Under the pieces are notes generated by a model. It had not been told where the DNA came from and made no database searches. It saw nothing but the letters and a program-made list of their open reading frames with translations. Of a stretch of 34,868 nucleotides of DNA, positions 23,158-30,691 are shown one piece after another (within the stretch, counting starts at the first letter, position 1; each line of letters starts with the position of its first letter). Made by a program: the position numbers and the translations under genes. This stretch comes from CAZEQD01 sp964514305 (GTDB lineage Bacteria; Acidobacteriota; Aminicenantia; Aminicenantales; Aminicenantaceae): the NCBI GenBank assembly GCA_964514305.1, contig CAZEQD010000020.1, forward strand, positions 1-34,868, read 5' to 3'.

Positions 23158-24601
23158 AGAGAAAAGAAAAAAGCTAATAGGATTATTCATTTTGAGCGAT
23201 ATATTGGCCATTGCTCTTTCCTATTTTTATTCTTACCTTTTCCGCTTTTACGGCTATATTATTCCGGTTGACCCCCAGAAAGGCATCCCCCCCTTTAAAT
23301 CTTATCTGGCTGTTTTTCCCTTGTTTTTAGTAGTTCATTTAGCCATTTTTTTTCTTCAGGGTTTTTATAAAACTCGCCTAAAAAGGACTAGGATTGATGA
23401 CTTCTTTCTCATTGCCCTCAATGCTTTCTTTGCTATTCTTATTGTTTTGGCAGTACTGAATTACCTCTATGCTTACAGCCAGGGACAAGCTCCCCTTTTC
23501 CGGATAGAATTCAAAATATCTCATTACTTCCTGGCTGTTTATCTGGTAGTTGTTATTATCATTGTTTCTGTCTTAAGAAATCAAATTTACTATTATATGA
23601 AAAGAAGATATGCACGGGGTTATGATCTTCAAAATGTGCTTATCATTGGAGCGGGCGAAATGGGTAAATCTGTGGCCCAAAAACTTTCTCAATATCAAGA
23701 TTTAGGTTTTGTCGTTCAAGGCTTTTTAGATGATGACAAAAAGCCTGGGGAGGTGATTAAAGTTGATGGCGGCTTTAAAGTTCTAGGGCCAATCAATGCT
23801 TTAGAGAAGATTTTAGAAAAGAACAATATCAGTGATGTTTATGTAGCTCTGGATTTAGAGAATTATCCTCAAATTATGGAAGTGTTTAAAGTTGTTAACA
23901 AATACATGGTTAATGTCCGTCTTATACCTGACCTTTTCCAGCTTCTAACCCTTAAAGCCAGAGCTGAGGACCTGGACGGTTTTCCTGTCATCAGTATTGA
24001 TGAACCCCCTCTCCAGGGAATAATGCGTTGGCTAAAAAGAGGCATGGATATTGTTATTTCAGCCCTGCTTCTTTTACTTTTTTCCCCTTTTATCCTTATA
24101 ATTTCTTTTCTGATTAAAATTAGTTCTAAAGGGCCAGTTCTCTATCATCAAGAAAGAGTAGGTCTGGATGGACGCCGCTTTATCATGCATAAATTCAGAA
24201 CAATGATCTCTGATGCTGAAAAAGAAACAGGCCCTGTCATGTGCAAACCGAATGATCCTCGCATAACCAAAGTAGGAAGATTTTTAAGAAAGTTCAGTAT
24301 CGATGAGATTCCTCAGCTTATCAATGTTCTCAAAGGAGAAATGAGTTTGATAGGCCCGCGGCCTGAAAGGCCAGTTTTTGTTAAGAATTTTAGAGAAAAA
24401 TTTCCTAAATATATGCTCCGTCACAAAGTTAAATCTGGCATTACTGGTTGGGCTCAAGTTCATGGATTAAGACAGGATACCTCAATAGAGAAGAGAATTG
24501 AATATGATTTTTATTATTTACAAAACTGGTCTTTAGCCCTTGATCTAAAAATAATTTGGTTGACCTTGAAAAAGGGGTTTATAGACAGGAATTTGAGATA
24601 G
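23150..24601 (+). CDS. Undecaprenyl-phosphate sugar-1-phosphate transferase (WcaJ/WbaP-type)
   Basis: This integral membrane enzyme starts a polysaccharide repeat unit by moving a sugar-1-phosphate, probably glucose, from a UDP-sugar to undecaprenyl phosphate. The 483-residue protein has four N-terminal membrane spans (about 10-30, 52-72, 86-106, 125-145). A Rossmann-like domain follows with VLIIGAGEMGKSV (163-175), then a fifth hydrophobic segment (298-323). The catalytic domain has QERVGLDGRRFIMHKFRTM (334-352), SIDEIPQLINVLKGEMSLIG (383-402), PRPERP and KSGITGWAQVHGLR. It starts 8 nt inside the previous gene and ends 2 nt before the convergent pgsA stop. Confidence 0.95.
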   Translation: MIKEKRKKLIGLFILSDILAIALSYFYSYLFRFYGYIIPVDPQKGIPPFKSYLAVFPLFLVVHLAIFFLQGFYKTRLKRTRIDDFFLIALNAFFAILIVLAVLNYLYAYSQGQAPLFRIEFKISHYFLAVYLVVVIIIVSVLRNQIYYYMKRRYARGYDLQNVLIIGAGEMGKSVAQKLSQYQDLGFVVQGFLDDDKKPGEVIKVDGGFKVLGPINALEKILEKNNISDVYVALDLENYPQIMEVFKVVNKYMVNVRLIPDLFQLLTLKARAEDLDGFPVISIDEPPLQGIMRWLKRGMDIVISALLLLLFSPFILIISFLIKISSKGPVLYHQERVGLDGRRFIMHKFRTMISDAEKETGPVMCKPNDPRITKVGRFLRKFSIDEIPQLINVLKGEMSLIGPRPERPVFVKNFREKFPKYMLRHKVKSGITGWAQVHGLRQDTSIEKRIEYDFYYLQNWSLALDLKIIWLTLKKGFIDRNLR

Positions 24602-24603
24602 GT

Positions 24604-25185
24604 TTAGACCTGCTTAGCAGCAGTCAAGAGACGAAGGCCGATATAAATATAGTGGATGCCCGAAAGAAGAGTTAGAATTAGAGTTAGATAAAAAATCTGG
24701 TTTAAAACAGGGGGGGAAGTCTGAGTATAATTAAAGATAAGAACGAGAAGGAGTACAGTTAGCTGGCAGAAAATAGTGGCTTTGCCTAAAAGAGTAGGTT
24801 TAATCTGTTTGTAATTGACCAGAAGATAGAGACTCAGGGTACCGCTGCTAATGATTATATCGCGGCCAACAGCAGCCGCTGTCAGCCAGAGAGGGATATT
24901 ATTGGGAGAGCTGAGTGAAGGAAAAGTCAGGGTAATAAATGCAGTCGTAGCCAGCAGCTTATCAGCCGCAGGGTCGAGAAAAGCCCCTAATTTAGTTTTT
25001 TGATTCCAGAGGCGAGCTGTTAGACCATCAAGAAGGTCTGTAGAACCAGCTATCAAGAAAATAATTAAGGCTTGGAGAGATTTGTGTTTGAGGACCATAG
25101 CCAAAAAGATGGGCACCAGCAGAATCCTTATGGAGGTTAAAAGGTTAGGTACAGTTAAAAAATTAGTCTTATTTTCTGTGGTCAT
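24604..25185 (-). CDS. pgsA: CDP-alcohol phosphatidyltransferase (phosphatidylglycerophosphate synthase-like)
   Basis: This inner-membrane enzyme of phospholipid synthesis most likely makes phosphatidylglycerol phosphate from CDP-diacylglycerol and glycerol-3-phosphate. The 193-residue protein has the complete CDP-alcohol phosphotransferase signature D-x2-DG-x2-AR-x8-G-x3-D-x3-D, with Asp50, Asp53, Gly54, Ala57, Arg58, Gly67, Asp71 and Asp75. It has the N-terminal NLLTSIRILLVP motif typical of PgsA and about four to five membrane spans. AAAGGAC lies 5 nt upstream of the ATG. It is the last gene of the hflX operon, 32 nt after the TPR lipoprotein gene. The PgsA rather than PssA assignment is by resemblance. 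Confidence 0.88.
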   Translation of the reverse strand: MTTENKTNFLTVPNLLTSIRILLVPIFLAMVLKHKSLQALIIFLIAGSTDLLDGLTARLWNQKTKLGAFLDPAADKLLATTAFITLTFPSLSSPNNIPLWLTAAAVGRDIIISSGTLSLYLLVNYKQIKPTLLGKATIFCQLTVLLLVLIFNYTQTSPPVLNQIFYLTLILTLLSGIHYIYIGLRLLTAAKQV

Positions 25186-25217
25186 TAAGTCCTTTTAAGT
25201 AAATAGATGATAACTGC

Positions 25218-26540
25218 CTATTTAATCAAAGTCAAAATAATATTGAGGAGCCTCTCGGCTTCATGACCTGAAAGAGGAAGATCTGGATTAAAGGTTTTCT
25301 CTGAAGAAAGAGTCATGATATCGTAAGAAATAATCTGGACGATGGGTAAATAATAGACATTCTGAGGTGAAACATCTGAGATCTTTATTTTCTCCAGGGG
25401 AATTTGACGTATAAACTTATAGCCTTTTCCCTTCAAATAATTTATTAAACGCCACAGTATTTCAGCCATTTCGGCTCTGGTCACAATTTTTTTTGGCTGG
25501 AAAGTATGGTTAGAATAGACATCAAGAATTCCCAAGGTAGTTGTCTTAAGAATGTATTTAGAAGCCCAAGAGGTGGAAATATCAATAATTATCGGCGGTT
25601 TTGAAGTCGGCTCCCCCAAAAAGTCTTTAAGCTTAACAGCTAGCAAAGCAGCTATTTCTTCCTTAGAGATTGCCTCTGAGGCCGGAATTGCTTTGTATTG
25701 GCTGGGAAGTTCAAAAATCCCAAGTCTGTTCTTGAGGGTTTTAATTCTTTTCTCTATTTTTTTATTGCCGGGCTCCATTTCCTGAAGTTTTTCATAAACA
25801 TTTAAACTGCGAGGGTAGTCTTCGGCTTTAAAAAGAGCATCGGCGTAAGTTTCTAATATTTTTTTGTTTTTAGGATTATTCTGAAAAGCTGATCGGAGGT
25901 GGACCAAGGCATTCTGGAGATTGCCTTCGTTGGTATAAATTTTAGCCAGAGCTAGGTTAGCTTCGGTGGACTGCGAAGAGTAATAAAGGGCTTTCAAGAA
26001 TGCCTGTTTACTTTTTTCTATTTGCTGTTGGGCTAAGTAAGATTGAGCTTGACTCAGGGCTTCTTTTGTTTTTTTATTTTTTAGCGTAGCATAGGTTTGT
26101 TTAGCCCAAGGATTATCGGGTTCTATTTTTAAAACTTCTCTTAGGGCAAGAAATTCCTCCTCTTCACGGCCTGTTTTCTGATAAACTTGAGCCAGCCCCA
26201 GGTGGACCAAACTCATTTGGGGAGAATTTCTTAAGGCCTGCTTAAAATACATTTCTGATTCTGAGAAATTGTTAAGGAGTAAAGAAGCATAGCCAAGGCC
26301 AACATAGTAAAAAGGGTTTTCCTGGCCAAGCTTGGAAATTATTTTAGAGGCTTTACTTCCTTTTCCTTGTCTTATGTTTGACCAGGCCTCCTCAGTCAGA
26401 ATTCTTTCATCCAAAGTGAGTTCACTGACAATGGTGGGGGGCAAATTGCTGATATAAATTGAGGGAGGTGGAGGCTGGTAAGTAGCGCAGGACCAGAATA
26501 AATAAAAAAGAGAAAAGATAATAGCTATTTTTTTTACCAA
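25218..26540 (-). CDS. Lipoprotein with TPR repeats and C-terminal SLH-like domains
   Basis: The 440-residue product begins with a lipoprotein signal (IIFSLFYLFWSCA, lipobox Cys18), followed by a Pro-rich stretch (PPPPS). TPR-type helical pairs fill about 45-270, including GLGYASLLLNNFSESEMYFKQ and LALAKIYTNEGNLQNALVH. The C-terminal part has two segments like SLH repeats: about 318-365, ending FQPKKIVTRAEMAEIL, and 386-435, with ISDVS and FNPDLPLSGHEAERLL. The tail of a third may lie at 285-308. SLH repeats bind cell-wall polymers, so it may link the outer membrane to the wall. It starts with TTG behind GAGGAG, 7 nt inside the end of hflX. Confidence 0.82.
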   Translation of the reverse strand: MVKKIAIIFSLFYLFWSCATYQPPPPSIYISNLPPTIVSELTLDERILTEEAWSNIRQGKGSKASKIISKLGQENPFYYVGLGYASLLLNNFSESEMYFKQALRNSPQMSLVHLGLAQVYQKTGREEEEFLALREVLKIEPDNPWAKQTYATLKNKKTKEALSQAQSYLAQQQIEKSKQAFLKALYYSSQSTEANLALAKIYTNEGNLQNALVHLRSAFQNNPKNKKILETYADALFKAEDYPRSLNVYEKLQEMEPGNKKIEKRIKTLKNRLGIFELPSQYKAIPASEAISKEEIAALLAVKLKDFLGEPTSKPPIIIDISTSWASKYILKTTTLGILDVYSNHTFQPKKIVTRAEMAEILWRLINYLKGKGYKFIRQIPLEKIKISDVSPQNVYYLPIVQIISYDIMTLSSEKTFNPDLPLSGHEAERLLNIILTLIK

Positions 26541-27802
26541 TTTACTTCTCCTCTTTTGAGATATGGCAGATAATTTATGATTAACTTGGGATTGGCCATT
26601 ATTTTTAACTCATAATAATCGTTGTTTTCTCTTCTTTTCAAGACTATTGACCATTTGGGGAAGGAATACATCATTTCTTTTTTTGATTTTGGAATACGGA
26701 GATAAAAAAGTTTCATCTCTTTAAAAAGCACTTGCCGCAACTGGTGCTTAAGAGCCTCTGTGCCTTCTCCAGTTTTGGCCGAGATGTAAACTACTGGCTG
26801 GCTTGGATTGCTATTTTTCTTTAAGAATTTTTCTTTTTGACCGAGAAGATCGATTTTATTGAAAACCTTCACCAGTGGAAAGTGGCTGAGGCCAAGCTCA
26901 GCCAGAATTGACTCTACAGCCTCTATCTGTTGCTGATAATTGGCTGAAGTTATATCAATAACATGACAGATGCAGTCAGCCTCTTTAAGTTCTTCAAGGG
27001 TAGCCCGAAAGGAAGAAATTAGTTCTAATGGAAGATTTTTGATGAAGCCAACAGTATCGCTCAAAAAGAAGTAAAGACCGTCGGCAAAACTTACTCGGCG
27101 CAGGACTGGATCAAGCGTTGAGAAATATTGTTTAGAGGTGAACATTTTTTCGCGAGAAAGAAAGTTAAATAAAGTGGATTTACCTGCGTTAGTGTAACCT
27201 ACTAAGGAAACTACAGGCACAGGTCTTTTTTTTCTGCTTTTTCTCTGGTTTGCTCTTCTTTTTTGAATTTTTTTGATATCTTTCTTTATTTTTGAAATTC
27301 TGTCCAAAATCCGGCGTCTGTCTTCTTCCAGCTTCTTTTCTCCAGGACCCCGGGTTCCGATGCCTCCTCCTAAACGAGAAAGGACTTCTCCTTTTCCCAA
27401 TAAGCGAGGGAGGAGGTAATTAAGCTGAGCCAGCTCAACTTGAAGCTTTCCTTCTTTACTTCTAGCGCGTTGAGCAAATATATCAAGAATAAGTTGAGTT
27501 CTATCAATTATTTTTCCCTGTATTTCTAGCTCTAAACTTCGCTGTTGAATAGGGGTGAGATTATGGTCAAAAATAATGAGGTTAGCTCCGAGTTCTTCTT
27601 TTAAATCAGCAATTTCAGCCACTTTGCCTTGGCCGATGAGGAATTTGGGACTGATTTCTTCTCTGTATTGAAAGACCTCTCTGATGACCTCGGCCCCCGC
27701 TGCCTCGGTTAAATATCTAAGTTCAGTCATAGATTCCTGGGCTTCAGCTTTTTGTCTTTTATCAGTGGCCATATGAATAAGAATAGCTTTTTCCTTGTTC
27801 AT
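26534..27802 (-). CDS. hflX: GTPase HflX
   Basis: HflX is a ribosome-associated GTPase that can split stalled 70S ribosomes. The 422-residue protein has the N-terminal HflX domain with the Gly-rich loop RLGGGIGTRGPGE (143-155), a Lys/Arg-rich helix (about 170-193), and the G domain: G1 GYTNAGKS (202-209), STLDP switch region (228-232), G3 DTVGFI (249-254), G4 NKID (315-318) and G5 SAKTGEG (341-347). A short C-terminal domain follows. Its ATG overlaps the miaA stop as ATGA. Many bacteria have hfq between miaA and hflX; here it is absent. Confidence 0.96.
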   Translation of the reverse strand: MNKEKAILIHMATDKRQKAEAQESMTELRYLTEAAGAEVIREVFQYREEISPKFLIGQGKVAEIADLKEELGANLIIFDHNLTPIQQRSLELEIQGKIIDRTQLILDIFAQRARSKEGKLQVELAQLNYLLPRLLGKGEVLSRLGGGIGTRGPGEKKLEEDRRRILDRISKIKKDIKKIQKRRANQRKSRKKRPVPVVSLVGYTNAGKSTLFNFLSREKMFTSKQYFSTLDPVLRRVSFADGLYFFLSDTVGFIKNLPLELISSFRATLEELKEADCICHVIDITSANYQQQIEAVESILAELGLSHFPLVKVFNKIDLLGQKEKFLKKNSNPSQPVVYISAKTGEGTEALKHQLRQVLFKEMKLFYLRIPKSKKEMMYSFPKWSIVLKRRENNDYYELKIMANPKLIINYLPYLKRGEVNW

Positions 27803-28722
27803 TTTAGATTGTTTTTAATAAAGTTTATTATTGAAGATATTTCATGAGGAGGAAACCAGCTAATGCCCTTCATTTTCCTAAACCAAGTCATCTGTCTTTT
27901 GGCATAGTGACGGGTGTCTCTTTTTGTTAGTTCCACCGCTTCCTCTAAAGTTAATTCTCCTCTCAGATAATGGAGGACATGTTTATAACCTAAAGCTCTG
28001 AAGGGCAGCGAGTCTTCTCTTACTCCTGATTGGAGAAGATTTTGAACTTCGGTTACAATTCCTTTTTCAAACATTTTATCTACTCTTTTATCAATTCTTG
28101 CATAGAGCTCTTCTTTTTTTAATTTTAACCCAATTTTCAAAATATGAAAATCCTTAACAGGAGATTCTGTCTTTAAGAAATGCTCGGAGATTGGCTTTTG
28201 AGTAGCATAATAGACTTCTAGAGCTCTTATTATTCTAATCTGGTCATTAGGGCTTATTTTTTGGCTATAAACGGGATCAACCTTTTGCAGCTCGTGCCAC
28301 AATTCTTTCAGACCTTGTTGGGCAGCTTTCTGCCTGAGCTTAAAACGAAGAGCTGGATCGCTCTTTCCTTCAGGGAAAAGGCCGTCCAGCAGGGCTTTGA
28401 GGTAAAGACCAGTGCCTCCCACAATTATGGGTAGCTTATTCCGGCTTAATATATTTTGAGCTGTATCCAAAGCCAGATGGACAAAATCGGCAGCGGTAAA
28501 TTGCTTTGATGGAGGAATAATATCCAGCAGATGATGGGCAATACCTTGGCGTTCGTTCAGAGGAACTTTATCTGTGCCGATATCAAAGCCTTTATAAACC
28601 TGCATTGAGTCACAATTAATGATTTCCCCTTCGAAAATTTTGGCCAGTTTGATAGCTGTTTTACTTTTGCCAACGCTGGTCGGGCCCAGAATAATGAGCA
28701 GATTCTTTGTTTTAGCTTCCAA
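27799..28722 (-). CDS. miaA: tRNA dimethylallyltransferase
   Basis: MiaA adds the dimethylallyl group to A37 of tRNAs that read UNN codons. The 307-residue protein shows the P-loop GPTSVGKS (13-20), DSMQVYKGFDIGTDK (38-52), GGTGLYL (102-108), ISPNDQIRIIRALEVY (156-171), ALGYKH (243-248) and TKRDTRHYAKRQMTWF (266-281). The start is a TTG at 28722; an in-frame stop lies three codons upstream and no Shine-Dalgarno sequence is seen. It overlaps the 3' end of a 26-residue membrane-peptide gene by 11 nt, so translation is probably coupled. Confidence 0.96.
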   Translation of the reverse strand: MEAKTKNLLIILGPTSVGKSKTAIKLAKIFEGEIINCDSMQVYKGFDIGTDKVPLNERQGIAHHLLDIIPPSKQFTAADFVHLALDTAQNILSRNKLPIIVGGTGLYLKALLDGLFPEGKSDPALRFKLRQKAAQQGLKELWHELQKVDPVYSQKISPNDQIRIIRALEVYYATQKPISEHFLKTESPVKDFHILKIGLKLKKEELYARIDKRVDKMFEKGIVTEVQNLLQSGVREDSLPFRALGYKHVLHYLRGELTLEEAVELTKRDTRHYAKRQMTWFRKMKGISWFPPHEISSIINFIKNNLK

Positions 28723-28792
28723 TTTTAATTAAGAGGAAGATTACCAGAAGAGTCAGGAAAATAAGAAGAGCCAGAAGTTGTTTTCTCTTCAA
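28712..28792 (-). CDS. 26-residue single-span membrane peptide
   Basis: A short frame starts at TTG with AGGAG 7 nt upstream. It encodes MKRKQLLALLIFLTLLVIFL followed by LIKIGS. This is a basic N-terminus (KRK), about 18 consecutive hydrophobic residues, and a short tail. The TTG overlaps the stop of the upstream 139-residue gene (TTGA), and its last 11 nt overlap the miaA start. The interlocking on both sides and the good ribosome-binding site argue that it is translated. It may be a real small membrane protein, or mainly a leader that couples miaA, whose own TTG has no Shine-Dalgarno. No family is recognised. Confidence 0.5.
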   Translation of the reverse strand: MKRKQLLALLIFLTLLVIFLLIKIGS

Positions 28793-29208
28793 ATCTCTTC
28801 TCCTATTTTATCCAGATTTCGGACCAGAATAGTTTCATGGTTGCTTCCTAGATTTTTTTTTATGGCTAAGACTTCAGCCACTAAAATTTGGTTTAAATCT
28901 CGAATGAGATCAGCCTGAATCTTATCCTTGGTGTAGACTAAATTGGTCTTTAGAAGACCACCCGGATCTAACTGGCCACTGGCTGTAATTTTACTTTTTT
29001 GCCATAAGGGAGAAAGATGAGGTTTTGTTTCCTGCCAGCACTTTTCAATCACATTAAAAGCTACCGGTCCTAGTTCTTTAGATAAATATTTAAAAATATA
29101 AGAAAATTTGTCATTGAAACATCTTAAAACAGCAGCTATATCTAGAGAGGCTCGGTTGGAATATATATCATTTGATTTTTTACTCAATATTTTCTTTGCG
29201 GTCATCAC
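28789..29208 (-). CDS. Conserved-looking protein of unknown function
   Basis: I do not recognise this 139-residue product. It has no signal peptide or membrane span. The first half is predicted helical (AAVLRCFNDKFSYIFKYLSK, about 25-44), and the second half is mixed (LLKTNLVYTKDKIQADLIRD). The ATG at 29208 or the adjacent ATG at 29205 could be used; neither has a Shine-Dalgarno sequence. A promoter with TTGAAA and TATTAA, 17 nt apart, lies just upstream, making this the first gene of the miaA-hflX-pgsA operon. Its stop overlaps the start of the 26-residue membrane peptide. Confidence 0.65.
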   Translation of the reverse strand: MMTAKKILSKKSNDIYSNRASLDIAAVLRCFNDKFSYIFKYLSKELGPVAFNVIEKCWQETKPHLSPLWQKSKITASGQLDPGGLLKTNLVYTKDKIQADLIRDLNQILVAEVLAIKKNLGSNHETILVRNLDKIGEEI

Positions 29209-29220
29209 TTTTTTAAAAGG

Positions 29221-29249
29221 TTAATACCATACTAAGGGCCACTTTTCAA
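29221..29249 (-). promoter_or_regulatory. Promoter of the miaA-hflX-pgsA operon
   Basis: On the minus strand TTGAAA (29244-29249) and TATTAA (29221-29226) are separated by 17 nt. The predicted start near 29214 leaves a leader of only about 6 nt before the ATG at 29208, so this gene too would have almost no 5' untranslated region. Confidence 0.5.
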
Positions 29250-29279
29250 TTTTTTTGAACGGAGAAGACAATAATTTGA

Positions 29280-29987
29280 CTATCTCATGTAGCGCAGGCT
29301 TATAAAAGCTAAAGCTATGTAAAACAGGCTTTTTATCAACCAGAAACCATAGGAAACGAGGAGAGCTTTTTTCAATTCTATTTTAAAGATATGAGAAAGA
29401 GCATAACCAAAAATGCCGAACATCCAGAGCTGGAAAAAATCAAACTGACTGAGAATTATAAAACCAGGTGAAGTCACCTCCAGCCGGGGGAAAAGGAGAG
29501 CTACGCTGGTAGTGGTTTGGACCACAGAACGGCGGCTTAGGATCAAAAGCAAGCGGAGGCCATTGCCCAAGATTTTATCAATAAAGTTAGCATGAAGATA
29601 AGCGGAAAAAATCTGGCGGTAATTTCCTTCAGTAGATAGAAAACGACCTAAACCGAGCAGGATTAAGCTGGAGAGAAGAAAACCAACAAGGACAGTCACT
29701 GGAGTCATCAAAAAGGGACGAAGAATGAGGCTTGTTTTAGAAGGATTTTCCAAGCGTTCAACCATTTGATTGAATCTTTCTTCGCCTATTCTTTCTTTAA
29801 GCTTCAAATTGTTTTTTATAAGTTTTAGATTATCCTGCTGAGAATAAGGTTGAATAAGATAGGTAAAAACCATCATAGCTATCAGAAGTAGAATAAGGGC
29901 ATCAATCCAGATAGGCTTGGCAGAGAGAGACTTAAAAGTCAATTGAGGGTTAAAAAATATTCCTTGGAAGCGATTTAGAAAGTTCAT
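29280..29987 (-). CDS. Yip1-family membrane protein in an exporter-like operon
   Basis: The 235-residue protein starts like other bacterial Yip1 proteins (NRFQGIFFNPQLTFKSLSAKPIWIDA). It has about five membrane spans: near 25-46, 91-115, 135-155 (weak), 175-202 and 208-230. A soluble, charged segment lies between spans 1 and 2 (50-88). It begins inside the stop codon of the ABC ATPase gene (ATGA overlap), so it is translationally coupled to it. In this position a MacB-like or FtsX-type permease would be expected, but no FtsX features (large periplasmic domain, four spans) are visible. A role in or beside the transporter is inferred from position only. Confidence 0.82.
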   Translation of the reverse strand: MNFLNRFQGIFFNPQLTFKSLSAKPIWIDALILLLIAMMVFTYLIQPYSQQDNLKLIKNNLKLKERIGEERFNQMVERLENPSKTSLILRPFLMTPVTVLVGFLLSSLILLGLGRFLSTEGNYRQIFSAYLHANFIDKILGNGLRLLLILSRRSVVQTTTSVALLFPRLEVTSPGFIILSQFDFFQLWMFGIFGYALSHIFKIELKKALLVSYGFWLIKSLFYIALAFISLRYMR

Positions 29988-30691
29988 CTGGTGTCTCCTT
30001 GGACTTCTTCTTTTTCAATTTTGCCGTCTCTTATATAAATAATCCTTTGAGCCTGGAGAGCAATGTCTCGGTCATGGGTGACCATGATGATAGTGTTGCC
30101 CTGAGCATGGATTTTGTGGAAAAGGTTTAGGATTTCCTGGCCAGTTTTAGAGTCAAGATTGCCAGTTGGCTCATCAGCTAAAAGGAGGGAAGGTTCATTA
30201 ACCAGAGCTCGAGCTATAGCAATTCTTTGTCTTTCTCCTCCTGAAAGTTCAGAGGGACGATGGCTCATTCTATCCAGCATTTCTACTTTTTCTAAGGCAT
30301 TTAGGACTTTTTGCTCTCTTTCTTTTTTGCTAGCTCCTTTGTAAATAAGAGGAAGTTCCACATTATGAAAAGCAGAAGCCCGCGGTAGGAGATTAAAAAC
30401 TTGAAAGACAAAACCTATTTCCTGGTTGCGAATTCTGGCTAATTCATTTTCAGCCAAAGTACTGACTGTTTTTCCCTTGAGGTAATATTCACCCTTAGTT
30501 GGGGTATCAAGACAACCGAGGAGATTCATTAAAGTCGATTTTCCAGAACCAGAAGGACCCATAATGGCCACAAATTCGTTGGTAGCAATACTAATTGAGA
30601 CTCCACACAGAGCTTTGACCTCCTGGGAGCCCAATTGGTAAATCTTCCACAGATCTTTGGTTAGAATAAGCTGACTGTTGATGGTCATCAT
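29984..30691 (-). CDS. ABC transporter ATP-binding protein (LolD/MacB type)
   Basis: This cytoplasmic ATPase subunit belongs to the family that works with FtsX-like permeases in lipoprotein release and macrolide or peptide export. The 235-residue protein is complete: Walker A GPSGSGKS (45-52), Q-loop Gln97, signature LSGGERQ (149-155), Walker B LLLADE (169-174), D-loop NLDS and H-loop His207. Its first base overlaps the adaptor stop (TAATG), and its stop overlaps the Yip1 start (ATGA). The operon order adaptor-ATPase-membrane protein is that of MacA-MacB-like exporters with a separate ATPase. Confidence 0.95.
   Translation of the reverse strand: MMTINSQLILTKDLWKIYQLGSQEVKALCGVSISIATNEFVAIMGPSGSGKSTLMNLLGCLDTPTKGEYYLKGKTVSTLAENELARIRNQEIGFVFQVFNLLPRASAFHNVELPLIYKGASKKEREQKVLNALEKVEMLDRMSHRPSELSGGERQRIAIARALVNEPSLLLADEPTGNLDSKTGQEILNLFHKIHAQGNTIIMVTHDRDIALQAQRIIYIRDGKIEKEEVQGDTR

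Noticed and set aside
17677..24601. Complete capsule or O-antigen export locus
   Set aside because: Five glycosyltransferases and an initiating transferase are present, but no Wzx, Wzy, Wza, Wzc or ABC-type polysaccharide exporter lies in the window, so only the synthesis part can be claimed.
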